Source of the DNA: an uncultured Pelagibacteraceae bacterium
GTDB lineage: Bacteria; Pseudomonadota; Alphaproteobacteria; Pelagibacterales; Pelagibacteraceae
NCBI GenBank assembly: GCA_902616725.1
Contig: CACMTZ010000001.1
Location: forward strand, 1-64,000
Direction of reading: 5' to 3'
Length of the DNA stretch: 64,000 bases
Numbering within the stretch: the first letter of the stretch is position 1; the number at the start of each line of letters is the position of its first letter. Made by a program: the position numbers and the translations under genes. The notes under the pieces were generated by a model. It was given only the letters and a program-made list of their open reading frames with translations. It ran no database searches and was not told where the DNA came from. This document shows, piece by piece, positions 1 through 8,233 of this stretch.

Positions 1-1
1 A

Positions 2-946
2 ATCGGATTATCAGCATTAGCTGGTTCTCTAGCGACTTTTTCTGTTAACGCTGCTGACTTTTCAGTAAGTGGTTCTGCGTCAATATCTTTTGACGACACT
101 AACAGAGGATTTGGTGATAGAGGAAACGGCTTCTACATGGGTGATAGTCTTAAGTTTAACGCGTCTGGTGAAACAGATGGTGGTATTGGTGTTGCTGTGT
201 ACTACGAAATTGATGGTAGCACATTCGACGACCATAACATCAAACTATCAGGTGACTGGGGAACATTAACGTTCGATGGTCATGGTGGTTCGTCTGCATT
301 CGGTGCAATGGATGACAAAACTCCAAACGCTTACGAAGAAGCATGGGATGTCATAGACACTAACGGTGCTACAGCTGGTGGAACTCCAACAGTAATTAAT
401 GGTGGTGGTGCAGATAATATGTTTATCTATACTTCACCAAGCATGGGTGGAGCTACTGCTACAGTTGCTTATGTAAACCATGGTGGAAGTGATGCTGCAG
501 AGTCTTACATGGACTTCGCGGTAACAATATCTCCAGAAGCAGTTGAAGGTTTAACTCTTGGATTTGCATCTTCAGATAACACTATTAATGGTGGTACAAA
601 TAGAGAGCAAGATGAAACTACAATGTATGCTACGTATGCAATGGGTGGAATCACAGTTGGTTATCAAATTTCAGATTTAGATGACACAACAGCTAGCTCT
701 GACCAAGAGTCTATCGCTTATGGTATTACATATGCAGTAAACGATGATTTCTCAATTGGTTACAGCTACCATGAACTAGAAACAGAATCAACATCTGATC
801 AAGATCAAGAGTCAACTGGTGTTTCAGCTTCATACACTTCAGGTGGAATGACACTTGCAGGTGCTATGAACGAAGTTGAAAACATGGGTGGAATCGCTGC
901 AACTGACAGAGAAGGTTACGAGTTCACATTATCATTTGCATTCTAA
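2..946 (+). CDS. Outer-membrane porin, 5' end cut by window
   Basis: The reading frame is open from base 2, so the start codon and first part of the signal peptide lie outside the window. The visible N-terminus is the end of a Sec signal ending in an N-A-A type cleavage site, followed by a Gly/Ser/Asp-rich, alternating polar/hydrophobic sequence typical of a beta-barrel. The protein ends in Phe (LSFAF), the usual C-terminal signal of outer-membrane barrels. It resembles alphaproteobacterial general porins, which form trimeric diffusion channels; substrate is not readable. A strong terminator follows, so it is probably a single, highly expressed gene. Its G+C looks higher than the neighbours', consistent with codon optimisation. 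Confidence 0.85.
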   Translation: MGLSALAGSLATFSVNAADFSVSGSASISFDDTNRGFGDRGNGFYMGDSLKFNASGETDGGIGVAVYYEIDGSTFDDHNIKLSGDWGTLTFDGHGGSSAFGAMDDKTPNAYEEAWDVIDTNGATAGGTPTVINGGGADNMFIYTSPSMGGATATVAYVNHGGSDAAESYMDFAVTISPEAVEGLTLGFASSDNTINGGTNREQDETTMYATYAMGGITVGYQISDLDDTTASSDQESIAYGITYAVNDDFSIGYSYHELETESTSDQDQESTGVSASYTSGGMTLAGAMNEVENMGGIAATDREGYEFTLSFAF

Positions 947-965
947 TTTAATTAGAAAACAAATT

Positions 966-998
966 TAAAAAGGGCCCCTTTATAGGGGCCTTTTTTTT
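966..998 (+). terminator. Rho-independent terminator of the porin gene
   Basis: GGCCCC (973-978) pairs with GGGGCC (985-990) around a six-base loop. The stem extends outward through A-T pairs and is followed by a run of eight T. It lies 27 bases after the porin stop codon. Confidence 0.93.
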
Positions 999-1033
999 AA
1001 TCAAAATGTTTGTAACACAAATACTTTACTCAA

Positions 1034-2179
1034 ATGAGTATTGAAACAAAAATAAATGAGGCTAAAGATCTACTTCTAAGTGGAAAATTAGAGGAGTCTA
1101 AAGATATTTTTCAAGATATAATAAAAAAACAACCCTCTCATTACAAAGCACATACAAATATTGGGGCCATAAATCTTCAGCTTGGTAAACTAGATAATGC
1201 TGAATTAAGCTTTAAGAATGCAATAAAATATAATCCAAAATTCGAAATAGCCTTTTTTAATTTGGGAATTACTCAAAAAAAGCTGGGAAAATTAGATGAA
1301 GCTGAGATAAGTTTTAAGGAAGCAGTAAATCTTAGACAAGATTATATTGAGGCAATTACTAATCTTGGAATTTTACTAATTGAAAAAAATAAACTCAATG
1401 AAGCTGAGGAATGTTTCAACAAGATAATTAATTATAAACCTAAATTTGCTGAAGCTTACTATAACTTGGGTATTACCTACGGAAAATTAAGTAAATTTGA
1501 TCTAGCAGAAGTGAATTACAAAAAAGCACTAGAATTGAAACCAGAATTTATCGACGCGGATTATAACTTAAGAAAAATTTATAGACAAAATAAATTTTTA
1601 TCTAGTATTGAAAAATATAAAAGAGAAAATAATAAATCTGTTATTCATTCAGGACTTGATGTTAATCCATTTATTTCAATTAGAGAAGTTGAGAACAGCC
1701 TTATAGAAGAACTTTATAAAGTAAATACTATGGATTTAGATAAAACTTCTGATGTACGATATGGAAATGGAAAATGTTCTAATTTTGAGTTATTTGAAAA
1801 TAAATCTCTAATTTTAGATAAAGTAGAAAAAGATCTTATTAAAATAATGAGTGAAGCAGTTAAATCTGATATATTTATAATAGAATCTTTCTTTAATATA
1901 CTAAGAGCAGGTAGTGGTTTAAAATCACATAACCATATCAATGATTTTGATACAAACCACAACTTTATTGACAAAAAATATAGTCTTACTTACTATCTCT
2001 CTGTAGGCGATCAAAAATGTGCTGAACCAGGTATCTTAAAATTGTATGACCCTGATCATGAAATTTTACCTTCCGCTGGAACAATTGTGATTTTTCCAGC
2101 TAATAGACTACATTCGTCAACATATGGTGGAACAAAAGATAGAGTAATGATTGGTGTTAATTTTTATACTCTAGCTTAG
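1034..2179 (+). CDS. TPR-repeat protein with C-terminal 2OG-Fe(II) oxygenase-like domain
   Basis: 381 aa. Residues about 5-190 form five consecutive tetratricopeptide repeats (recurrent A-x-x-N-L-G and A-E-x-x-F/Y-x-x-A patterns), a protein-binding scaffold. The C-terminal part (about 280-381) looks like a 2-oxoglutarate/Fe(II) dioxygenase fold: a proximal metal-site candidate in GLKSHNHIND, a distal His in PANRLHSSTYGG and a following Arg (KDRVMIGVNF) suited to binding 2-oxoglutarate. This architecture is known from the putative 2OG-Fe(II) oxygenase family common in marine bacteria and phages. No signal peptide, so cytoplasmic. The substrate is unknown; hydroxylation of a protein or sugar is inference. 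Confidence 0.75.
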   Translation: MSIETKINEAKDLLLSGKLEESKDIFQDIIKKQPSHYKAHTNIGAINLQLGKLDNAELSFKNAIKYNPKFEIAFFNLGITQKKLGKLDEAEISFKEAVNLRQDYIEAITNLGILLIEKNKLNEAEECFNKIINYKPKFAEAYYNLGITYGKLSKFDLAEVNYKKALELKPEFIDADYNLRKIYRQNKFLSSIEKYKRENNKSVIHSGLDVNPFISIREVENSLIEELYKVNTMDLDKTSDVRYGNGKCSNFELFENKSLILDKVEKDLIKIMSEAVKSDIFIIESFFNILRAGSGLKSHNHINDFDTNHNFIDKKYSLTYYLSVGDQKCAEPGILKLYDPDHEILPSAGTIVIFPANRLHSSTYGGTKDRVMIGVNFYTLA

Positions 2180-2194
2180 ATAGTCAAATAAATA

Positions 2195-2740
2195 TTATTC
2201 TTCAAAGAAGGAAATCCCCGCAAAACCAGAAACTTTTAATAATCTTAGTTTTCTGATATTTTTTTTTGATATTCCACCTAAGGCAACAACCTTTTTTTTT
2301 GAATACTTAGAAATTATTTTAAATTTATTTATCCCAAGAAAATTATTATTTTTTTTAAATAATGATGAAATAAATATGATTTGGACTTTTTGATGCTCTT
2401 TTATTTTTATTTCTTTTAGATTATGAGCAGATCCCAAAATGATAAAATTTGAAGAAGTCAAATAATTTAAATGATCAAATTTATTATTAAAAGATGGCAA
2501 ATAAACACCATCCAATTTAAACTTCAGAGCTATTTTAAAATTATTTGCTAATAGTAATTTATTACCCCTTTTTTTAAGAAAAGTTTTAATCTTTAAAATT
2601 TTATTAGTATCTAATTTTGCAGATTTATAATCTCTGTATATAAACGTAGTTGTTTTATCTTGTTTATTGATAATATTTGTATCAAAAGAATTAATAAAGT
2701 AATATTTTTCTAGTAATTTATCATGCATAAAACTATTCAA
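2195..2740 (-). CDS. TenI / thiamine-phosphate-synthase-like protein
   Basis: 181 aa with features of the ThiE/TenI TIM-barrel fold: a GVYLPS strand, a G-S-A-H-N motif followed by acidic residues (like the G-x-S-x-H motif of ThiE) and a C-terminal G-G-I-S phosphate-binding loop with FAGISFF. It is shorter than ThiE (about 210 aa) and lacks the clear N-terminal pyrimidine site, so a TenI-like role in thiazole handling is more likely than full thiamine-phosphate synthesis. It is divergent from yggS. The upstream start overlaps yggS by 18 bases; a second in-frame ATG at 2726-2728 would cut this to 6, with both starts sharing ATGCAT. Confidence 0.7.
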   Translation of the reverse strand: MNSFMHDKLLEKYYFINSFDTNIINKQDKTTTFIYRDYKSAKLDTNKILKIKTFLKKRGNKLLLANNFKIALKFKLDGVYLPSFNNKFDHLNYLTSSNFIILGSAHNLKEIKIKEHQKVQIIFISSLFKKNNNFLGINKFKIISKYSKKKVVALGGISKKNIRKLRLLKVSGFAGISFFEE

Positions 2741-3382
2741 AATTTATTAGATATCCAAAAAAAAATTAATTCAGTTCTAGATACCCTAAAAGTTAATAAA
2801 GTACCAAAAATCATTGCAGTATCAAAGACTTTTGGAATGGATAAAATATTACCTTTAATAGAACATGGTCACTTGGATTTTGGTGAAAATAAAGTCCAAG
2901 AAGCAGTTGAAAAGTGGAGCGATGTAAAGACAAATAACAAGAGTTTAAAATTACATTTAATTGGTGGGCTTCAAACAAATAAAGTTAAAATAGCTGTAAA
3001 ATTATTTGATTTTATTCATTCAGTAGATAGCGAAAAGCTTGCAAAAAAAATATCTGATGAACAACAAAAACAAAAAAAAAAGATAAAAATTTTTATTCAA
3101 GTAAATATTGGAGATGAACATCAAAAATCTGGTGTAAATAAATCATCAGTGTCTGATCTATACTCGTATTGTAAAACTCTTGATTTAGATGTGGTTGGAT
3201 TAATGTGTATCCCACCTATAGAAAAGCCATCAGATATCTTTTTTAAGGAGATGAGTATTTTGAATACAAATCTTAATTTAAATGAACTTAGTATGGGCAT
3301 GTCATCAGATTATTTAGATGCTATAAAAAATTCAGCTACATATGTGAGAATAGGATCAGACATTTTCGGACAAAGAGGTTAG
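2723..3382 (+). CDS. YggS/PROSC family pyridoxal-phosphate homeostasis protein
   Basis: 219 aa, normal family length. Conserved blocks are clear: IIAVSKTF with the Lys that binds PLP, FGENKVQEA, LHLIGGLQTNKVK, QVNIGDEHQKSG, GLMCIPP, LSMGMSSD and the C-terminal R-I-G-S-D-I-F-G. The family is a single-domain TIM barrel related to alanine racemase that binds PLP and buffers free PLP; no catalysis is established. Start ATG overlaps the divergent TenI-like gene. The 3' end overlaps the convergent L,D-transpeptidase-like gene by 4 bases. Confidence 0.93.
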   Translation: MHKTIQNLLDIQKKINSVLDTLKVNKVPKIIAVSKTFGMDKILPLIEHGHLDFGENKVQEAVEKWSDVKTNNKSLKLHLIGGLQTNKVKIAVKLFDFIHSVDSEKLAKKISDEQQKQKKKIKIFIQVNIGDEHQKSGVNKSSVSDLYSYCKTLDLDVVGLMCIPPIEKPSDIFFKEMSILNTNLNLNELSMGMSSDYLDAIKNSATYVRIGSDIFGQRG

Positions 3383-3873
3383 TTGATTTGAATTTTTGTT
3401 TTTTTATTGATTAATTTTAACAATATTAAAAAATCTTTTTTTTGTAAGGCTATGCACCCTGCTGTTGGTTTATAATCATTCGTTAAGTGAATAAAAATGC
3501 AGCTCCCTTTAAATTTAATTGGTCTTAAATAATTATATTTTATTGGAATCATCAAATCATATTTATGATCTCTTCGGTAAAGTTTTTCACATTTAATATT
3601 TTTTCCTAAGTAAATTAATTTATTATAATTTTTCTGGTCCAATGGATCATCACACCAACCCATTTTTTTTTCAATTTTAATACATCTCAACTTGGTTAGA
3701 GGTTTTTGAATTCTATCTGATCTATAATACAAATTTTCAATAGAAAAACGACCAATAGGTGTTTTTTTATCACCTTCTTTTTTGTTTTTAGTTAAACCAT
3801 TTTTACCAATGCAGCACTTGAGATAAAAATCATCAATTTTAAGTGAATGTTTATTTTTAATATAAATTAACAT
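3379..3873 (-). CDS. L,D-transpeptidase (YkuD-like, COG3786 type) protein
   Basis: 164 aa. The catalytic block is recognisable: TPIGRFSIE in the N-terminal half, then IFIHLT and about nine residues later T-A-G-C-I-A-L, which carries the nucleophilic Cys. The usual S-H/x-G-C-x-R of YkuD enzymes is altered (Ala before Gly, no Arg), as in the COG3786 subgroup. The family makes or edits peptidoglycan cross-links. I see no signal peptide in the N-terminus, which is odd for a periplasmic enzyme. Only 11 bases separate its start from the divergent regulator at 3885. Confidence 0.75.
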   Translation of the reverse strand: MLIYIKNKHSLKIDDFYLKCCIGKNGLTKNKKEGDKKTPIGRFSIENLYYRSDRIQKPLTKLRCIKIEKKMGWCDDPLDQKNYNKLIYLGKNIKCEKLYRRDHKYDLMIPIKYNYLRPIKFKGSCIFIHLTNDYKPTAGCIALQKKDFLILLKLINKKTKIQIN

Positions 3874-3884
3874 ATTATACTTAT

Positions 3885-4451
3885 ATGAATACCTATAATC
3901 TTGTTATTTATGGACTCGATGAATTATATAAGATTTTTGAAGAAATTAAAAAAGATATAAATTTTAATTTTGAGAAAATTAATAAACAAGAATTATTAAA
4001 CTTAAAATCTAACGCGAATTGTTTAATACTGACAAAAAAAGAAATACCAGAATTAGACAATCAAATAATTTTCGATAAATTTCCTATTTCAATATTTAAA
4101 CTATTAGAAAAAATTAATATTGAATTTATAAAAAAAAATTTCCAAGAACAATCTGAGATTTTAATAGGTAATTATATTTTTAATATAAATTCGCGTGAAA
4201 TGTCCTCAAATACAAACAAACTTAAACTTACAGAAAAAGAAATAAGCTCAATAATATACTTATTAAAAGCCAAAAAACCTGTCAAAATTCGAGAATTGCA
4301 ATCAAATGTTTGGGGATATCAATCTCAATTAGAAACTCATACTGTTGAGACACATATTTACAGATTGAGAAAAAAAATTTCAAAAGTTTTTAAAGACAAG
4401 AGTTTTATTTTAAGCAAGGATGATGGCTACGAAATTAATAAGAAAGAATAA
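3885..4451 (+). CDS. Winged-helix (OmpR/PhoB-type) DNA-binding protein with degenerate receiver
   Basis: 188 aa. Residues about 95-185 match the Trans_reg_C winged helix: the LTEKEISSI helix, VWGY, and the recognition-helix sequence THTVETHIYRLRKKI, ending with a beta-hairpin GYEINK. The N-terminal ~90 residues have the size of a shortened receiver domain, but I cannot find the acidic pocket or the phosphoacceptor Asp, so phosphorylation control is doubtful. Targets are unknown. The last 29 bases overlap the tiny ArfA-like gene in another frame. Confidence 0.8.
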   Translation: MNTYNLVIYGLDELYKIFEEIKKDINFNFEKINKQELLNLKSNANCLILTKKEIPELDNQIIFDKFPISIFKLLEKINIEFIKKNFQEQSEILIGNYIFNINSREMSSNTNKLKLTEKEISSIIYLLKAKKPVKIRELQSNVWGYQSQLETHTVETHIYRLRKKISKVFKDKSFILSKDDGYEINKKE

Positions 4452-4548
4452 ATTTGCGAGAGAGCTTTTTTCAAGAAAATATAAGCCTCGGGTAATAAAG
4501 CCGAAAAAGGGCAAAGGCAGTTTTAAGAGAAAAAGAGTTAAAGTCTAG
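4423..4548 (+). CDS. ArfA-like alternative ribosome-rescue factor (41 aa)
   Basis: Very basic 41-aa reading frame. The second half, RVIKPKKGKGSFKRKR, matches the hallmark of ArfA (E. coli RVEKNKKGKGSYMRK), the segment that lies in the empty mRNA channel of stalled ribosomes; the N-terminal half (FARELFSRKY) sits where ArfA has its RF2-contacting helix. ArfA recruits RF2 to release peptides from ribosomes stalled on non-stop mRNA. An in-frame ATG at 4420 may be the true start; AAGG precedes it. It overlaps the wHTH gene by 29 bases and the convergent adenosine kinase by 11. The function is inferred from the motif; the full E. coli C-terminal tail is absent. Confidence 0.65.
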   Translation: MATKLIRKNKFARELFSRKYKPRVIKPKKGKGSFKRKRVKV

Positions 4549-5467
4549 CGCCGATTTGTTGAATTACTTTTGATGATAATTCAACTCCTTCCTCTAAGCA
4601 TTTTTCACTAGATAGATTATTAACAAAACCATGTAAATAACCAGCCGCAAAAAGATCTCCTGCACCAGTTAAATCTCTAATTGTAAGATTTTTTTTAGCC
4701 TTGGTCTCAATTATCTTATCTCCAATTATGGAGATTGCACCTTTTTCTCCACGAGTAATAATAATATGTTTTTTAACTTCTTTGGCAAAAGAGATTACTT
4801 CATTAAAATTCTTTGCACTAATTAGTGACATAATTTCATTCTCATTTGCAAAAGTAAGATCTAATTTTTCTTTAACTAATATTAAAAAATTTTTTTTATG
4901 TCTTTCTACACAAAACAAATCTGATAGTGACATTGCAGTTTTGTTAGAATACTTAATCGCTTTCTCAAATGCCTTTTTGGGTTCACCCTCATCCCATAAA
5001 TACCCTTCTAGAAAAATCAAATCACTTTTTTTAATTAGTTCTTCATTTACATCAATTTCACCAATTTTTCCTGCTACACCTAAAAAAGTGCACATTGTCC
5101 TTTCAGAGTCTGGTGTTACTAAAATAAGACAAGACCCCGTAGGAAGGCTCTCTTTTTTTTTTGAATAGAAATACTTAACATTCTCTTTTTTTAACCCTTC
5201 CTCATATTTGGCCCCAAAATCATCATCAGATATTTTTCCTATAAATCCAACTTCATTTTTAAGTTGAGATAAGCCAACGATTGAATTAGCAACTGAACCT
5301 CCAGAAACAGTTTTTTCAATTTTAAGATTCGTTAAAATATCTTTAAATTCATTTTCATCAAAGATTAACTTCATTGTTCCTTTTGTAAGATTATTTTTCG
5401 TAATAAAATTCTCTTCTACTTTACAAATGACATCGATAATCGCATTTCCGATACCAAGAATTTTCAT
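4538..5467 (-). CDS. Adenosine kinase / PfkB-family sugar kinase
   Basis: 309 aa PfkB fold: N-terminal GIGNAIIDVICKVEE, a glycine motif TVSGGSVANSIVGL (signature 1) and the C-terminal anion-hole motif DLTGAGDLFAAGYLHG with the catalytic Asp. Similar alphaproteobacterial proteins are annotated as adenosine kinase (adenosine + ATP to AMP), but family members also act on ribose, fructose or nucleosides, so the substrate is not certain. First gene downstream of nth on the same strand, with one base between the nth stop and its start codon; probably one operon with nth and dapB. Confidence 0.82.
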   Translation of the reverse strand: MKILGIGNAIIDVICKVEENFITKNNLTKGTMKLIFDENEFKDILTNLKIEKTVSGGSVANSIVGLSQLKNEVGFIGKISDDDFGAKYEEGLKKENVKYFYSKKKESLPTGSCLILVTPDSERTMCTFLGVAGKIGEIDVNEELIKKSDLIFLEGYLWDEGEPKKAFEKAIKYSNKTAMSLSDLFCVERHKKNFLILVKEKLDLTFANENEIMSLISAKNFNEVISFAKEVKKHIIITRGEKGAISIIGDKIIETKAKKNLTIRDLTGAGDLFAAGYLHGFVNNLSSEKCLEEGVELSSKVIQQIGARL

Positions 5468-5468
5468 A

Positions 5469-6122
5469 TCAAGCTTTTTTAGTTTTAATAGGTTTCTTTC
5501 TATTAGGATAACAAGTGGTACAAATTTTACAAGTCACACCATAACACTCTCTTGCCTTACAATATTCTCTTCCATAATATATGATTTGAAGGTGAAGTTT
5601 GTTCCAATTTTTTTTAGGAAAAAGTCTCTTTAAATCTTTTTCAGTTTGAACAACATTTTTTCCATTTGTTAAACCCCATCTTTGAGCCAACCTATGTATA
5701 TGGGTATCAATTGGAAATGCGGGATATCCGAAGCCTTGAGACATTACAACTCCAGCAGTCTTATGACCAACACCAGGAAGTTTTTCTAATTCCTCAAAAG
5801 TTTTTGGCACTTTGCCATTATATTTTTCGATTAGTATTTTTGATAGATTGAAAATGCTTTTTGCTTTGATTCTGAAAATACCAATTTTTTTAATTAATCT
5901 TTCAATTTTTTTTCTTCCTAATTTAACAAAATGTCTAGGTTTATAAAATTTTGGATAAATATTTTTAGTTACATTATTTACATTTACGTCTGTACATTGT
6001 GCTGAAAGAAGAACAGAAATTAAAAGTGTAAATACATTTCTACTTTTAAGAGGAACATAAATTTTTGGATATGTTTTGTTTAAAATTTTTAAAACTGTCT
6101 TTGCTCTTTGAATTTCATTCAT
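5469..6122 (-). CDS. nth: Endonuclease III, unusual Fe-S cysteine spacing
   Basis: 217 aa DNA glycosylase/AP lyase of base excision repair, acting on oxidised pyrimidines. The helix-hairpin-helix LPGVGHKTAGVV carries the catalytic Lys, and FPIDTHIHRLAQRWG holds the catalytic Asp. LLSAQCTDVNVN is the usual N-terminal block. The C-terminal cluster has Cys188, 193, 198, 201 and 204, whereas the classical 4Fe-4S spacing is C-x6-C-x2-C-x5-C. The start overlaps the dapB stop by one base (TAATG), indicating translational coupling. Confidence 0.94.
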   Translation of the reverse strand: MNEIQRAKTVLKILNKTYPKIYVPLKSRNVFTLLISVLLSAQCTDVNVNNVTKNIYPKFYKPRHFVKLGRKKIERLIKKIGIFRIKAKSIFNLSKILIEKYNGKVPKTFEELEKLPGVGHKTAGVVMSQGFGYPAFPIDTHIHRLAQRWGLTNGKNVVQTEKDLKRLFPKKNWNKLHLQIIYYGREYCKARECYGVTCKICTTCYPNRKKPIKTKKA

Positions 6123-6898
6123 TACTTGAAATTCATCAAATTTCTCATTGAATAAAGACCTGGTTTTTTATTTATAAGCCATTTCGCTGCTGTTAAGGCT
6201 CCCTCAGAATAAAGAGCTCTATCAAAGGCTTCATGATTTAAAGTGATTATTTCTTTACCACTTGAAAATTTTACTTCGTGTTCACCAATAATCTCACCCT
6301 TTCTCACAGAATTAAAATTTATCTTTTTGCTATATGGAAAAGTTTTTTTATTTAAATATTTTTTTCCTAATAAACTATAAAAATTTTTATTTTTTCCTAC
6401 GGCTATTCCTTTACCCAACATTAATGCAGTTCCTGATGGATAATCTTTTTTATGCTTGTGATGGATTTCAAAAATTTTACTTAAAAAATTTTTCCCTAAT
6501 GAACTTGAAGCAATTTCAGTTAAATACATCAAAAGATTTATACCTAAGCTCATATTTCCTGCTTTTAAAATAGGTATTTTTTTTGAAAAATTTTTAATTA
6601 AATTTTCCTCTTTTTTTGTAAAACCAGTTGTGCCGATAACAACTCTTTTTTTTAATTTTGTAGCAATTTTTAAAACCTGAAAAGTACATTTTGGTATTGT
6701 AAAATCAATAATTAGATCGACATTTTTAAATAATTTTTCATTATTTAGTTCGACTTTAATTCCATTAATCTTTTTATTAATTTTTCTATTTTCTGTAAGA
6801 GCAGTAAGTTTAAAATTTTTATCTTTTTTTACAGATTTAATTATTTGTTGCCCCATACGACCCATGCAACCGGTCACTAATAATCTAATTTTTTTCAT
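6122..6898 (-). CDS. dapB: 4-hydroxy-tetrahydrodipicolinate reductase
   Basis: 258 aa, normal length. The N-terminal Rossmann motif is VTGCMGRMGQQI; GTTGFTKKE, the active-site block EIHHKHKKDYPSGTAL with catalytic His and Lys, and RKGEIIGEHEV are all present. It reduces the dihydrodipicolinate precursor with NAD(P)H in the lysine/meso-diaminopimelate pathway; lysA, the last step, is also in the window (52428). Its ATG overlaps the TGA of the small membrane protein upstream (ATGA), so the two are translated together. Confidence 0.96.
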   Translation of the reverse strand: MKKIRLLVTGCMGRMGQQIIKSVKKDKNFKLTALTENRKINKKINGIKVELNNEKLFKNVDLIIDFTIPKCTFQVLKIATKLKKRVVIGTTGFTKKEENLIKNFSKKIPILKAGNMSLGINLLMYLTEIASSSLGKNFLSKIFEIHHKHKKDYPSGTALMLGKGIAVGKNKNFYSLLGKKYLNKKTFPYSKKINFNSVRKGEIIGEHEVKFSSGKEIITLNHEAFDRALYSEGALTAAKWLINKKPGLYSMRNLMNFK

Positions 6899-7065
6899 TT
6901 AAAGATAAAGATAGAAAGTATCACAATGATAGCAACAATTATAGACCAAATAAATAAATTTTTGATAAATCTTTTTGATTTTGAGTTAGATCTTAAAAAT
7001 TCAGGTAACACTAGAATTAAAACTGCTATCAAAAAAATAGCTGGAACGATCTCTTCTAATCCCAT
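6895..7065 (-). CDS. Small two-helix membrane protein (56 aa), unknown function
   Basis: Complete frame of 56 codons plus stop, filling the space between dnaJ and dapB. The start codon lies three bases after the dnaJ stop, with AGGA formed across that junction as a ribosome-binding site, and its TGA overlaps the dapB ATG (ATGA). The sequence has two hydrophobic helices (about residues 7-20 and 37-55) joined by a short basic loop (RSNSKSKRFIK), so it is probably an inner-membrane hairpin protein with a cytoplasmic loop. I do not recognise the family. Coupling on both sides argues that it is real. Confidence 0.75.
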   Translation of the reverse strand: MGLEEIVPAIFLIAVLILVLPEFLRSNSKSKRFIKNLFIWSIIVAIIVILSIFIFK

Positions 7066-7068
7066 TTC

Positions 7069-8205
7069 CTAACTATTCCAAAAACTTTTAGCTTTTTGGA
7101 AGAATTTTTTAATACTTGGATTTGATTTTTCATTCTCAATTTTTCTAAATCGTTCTAACAAATCTTTTTGCTCTTTGTTTAAAAACACTGGAACTTCTGT
7201 TTTAACTTGTACATATAAGTCACCAAAATCTCCTCTTCGCATAAATGGCATACCTTTACCTTTTAATCTAAATTGTTTACCATCTTGGGTCCCATCTGGT
7301 ATTTTAATCTTAGCTTTTTTTCCATCAATTGTGGGTATTTCTATTGTTGTACCAAGTGCAGCATCTGCAATTGAAATTGGAAACTCAAAAAATAAATTTA
7401 CATCAGATCTTTTGAATAATTCGTGAGATTTAACATTAATAAATAAATATAAATCTCCACTAGTACCTCCTCTTGTTCCAGCCTCACCTTTGCCGGCAAG
7501 TCTTATTCTCGTCCCATCATCTACCCCTTTAGGTATTGTTACAGATACTTTTTTGTTTGTTTGTTTATTACCTTGCCCATTACAATCTCCACACGGATTG
7601 GTTATTTCTTCACCACTTCCTGCACATTGAGGACAAGTTTGTTGAACTGTAAAGAAACCTTGATTAGATCTAACTCTTCCATTTCCTCCACAATAGGTAC
7701 ATCTGTCTGGACTTGAGCCTGGTTTAGAACCATTTCCTTTACAAGTATTACATTTTTCAGACGTGGAGAATTGAATGTTCTGTTTTTTTCCAGTGTATGC
7801 CTCTTCTAGTGTAATTGATAAATCATATCTTAGATCTGAACCTCTGTTATTTGAGCTTCTTCTTGAACTTCTTCTGCCTCCACCACCAAAGTCTCCAAAA
7901 AAATCTTCAAAAATATCGGAGAAATCTGCACCACTAAAACCTCCAAAACCACCAAAACCACCTCTACCACCGCCACCATTTTCAAATGCAGCATGTCCAA
8001 AGTTATCGTAGTTTTCTTTTTTTGATTTATCAGAAAGCACACCATAAGCTTCACTGGCTTCTTTAAATTTATCTTCTGCTGATTTATCCCCAGGATTTTT
8101 GTCAGGGTGATATTTAACAGCTAATTTTCTGTAGGCTGATTTTAGTTCGTCGGGGCTTGCGCTTTTACTTACTCCTAAGACATCATAATAATCTCTTTTA
8201 GCCAT
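7069..8205 (-). CDS. dnaJ: Chaperone DnaJ (Hsp40)
   Basis: 378 aa. The order is classical: J domain with KYHPDKNPG (HPD loop that stimulates DnaK ATPase), a Gly/Phe-rich linker with Gly-rich clusters at about 75-110, four C-x-x-C-x-G-x-G zinc motifs ([32 protein letters not shown]) and two C-terminal substrate-binding barrels. It lies 28 bases after dnaK on the same strand, and is followed by the small membrane protein and dapB. It delivers unfolded clients to DnaK in the cytoplasm. Confidence 0.98.
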   Translation of the reverse strand: MAKRDYYDVLGVSKSASPDELKSAYRKLAVKYHPDKNPGDKSAEDKFKEASEAYGVLSDKSKKENYDNFGHAAFENGGGGRGGFGGFGGFSGADFSDIFEDFFGDFGGGGRRSSRRSSNNRGSDLRYDLSITLEEAYTGKKQNIQFSTSEKCNTCKGNGSKPGSSPDRCTYCGGNGRVRSNQGFFTVQQTCPQCAGSGEEITNPCGDCNGQGNKQTNKKVSVTIPKGVDDGTRIRLAGKGEAGTRGGTSGDLYLFINVKSHELFKRSDVNLFFEFPISIADAALGTTIEIPTIDGKKAKIKIPDGTQDGKQFRLKGKGMPFMRRGDFGDLYVQVKTEVPVFLNKEQKDLLERFRKIENEKSNPSIKKFFQKAKSFWNS

Positions 8206-8233
8206 GTATATAACCTGGACAAATAGATGTCAG

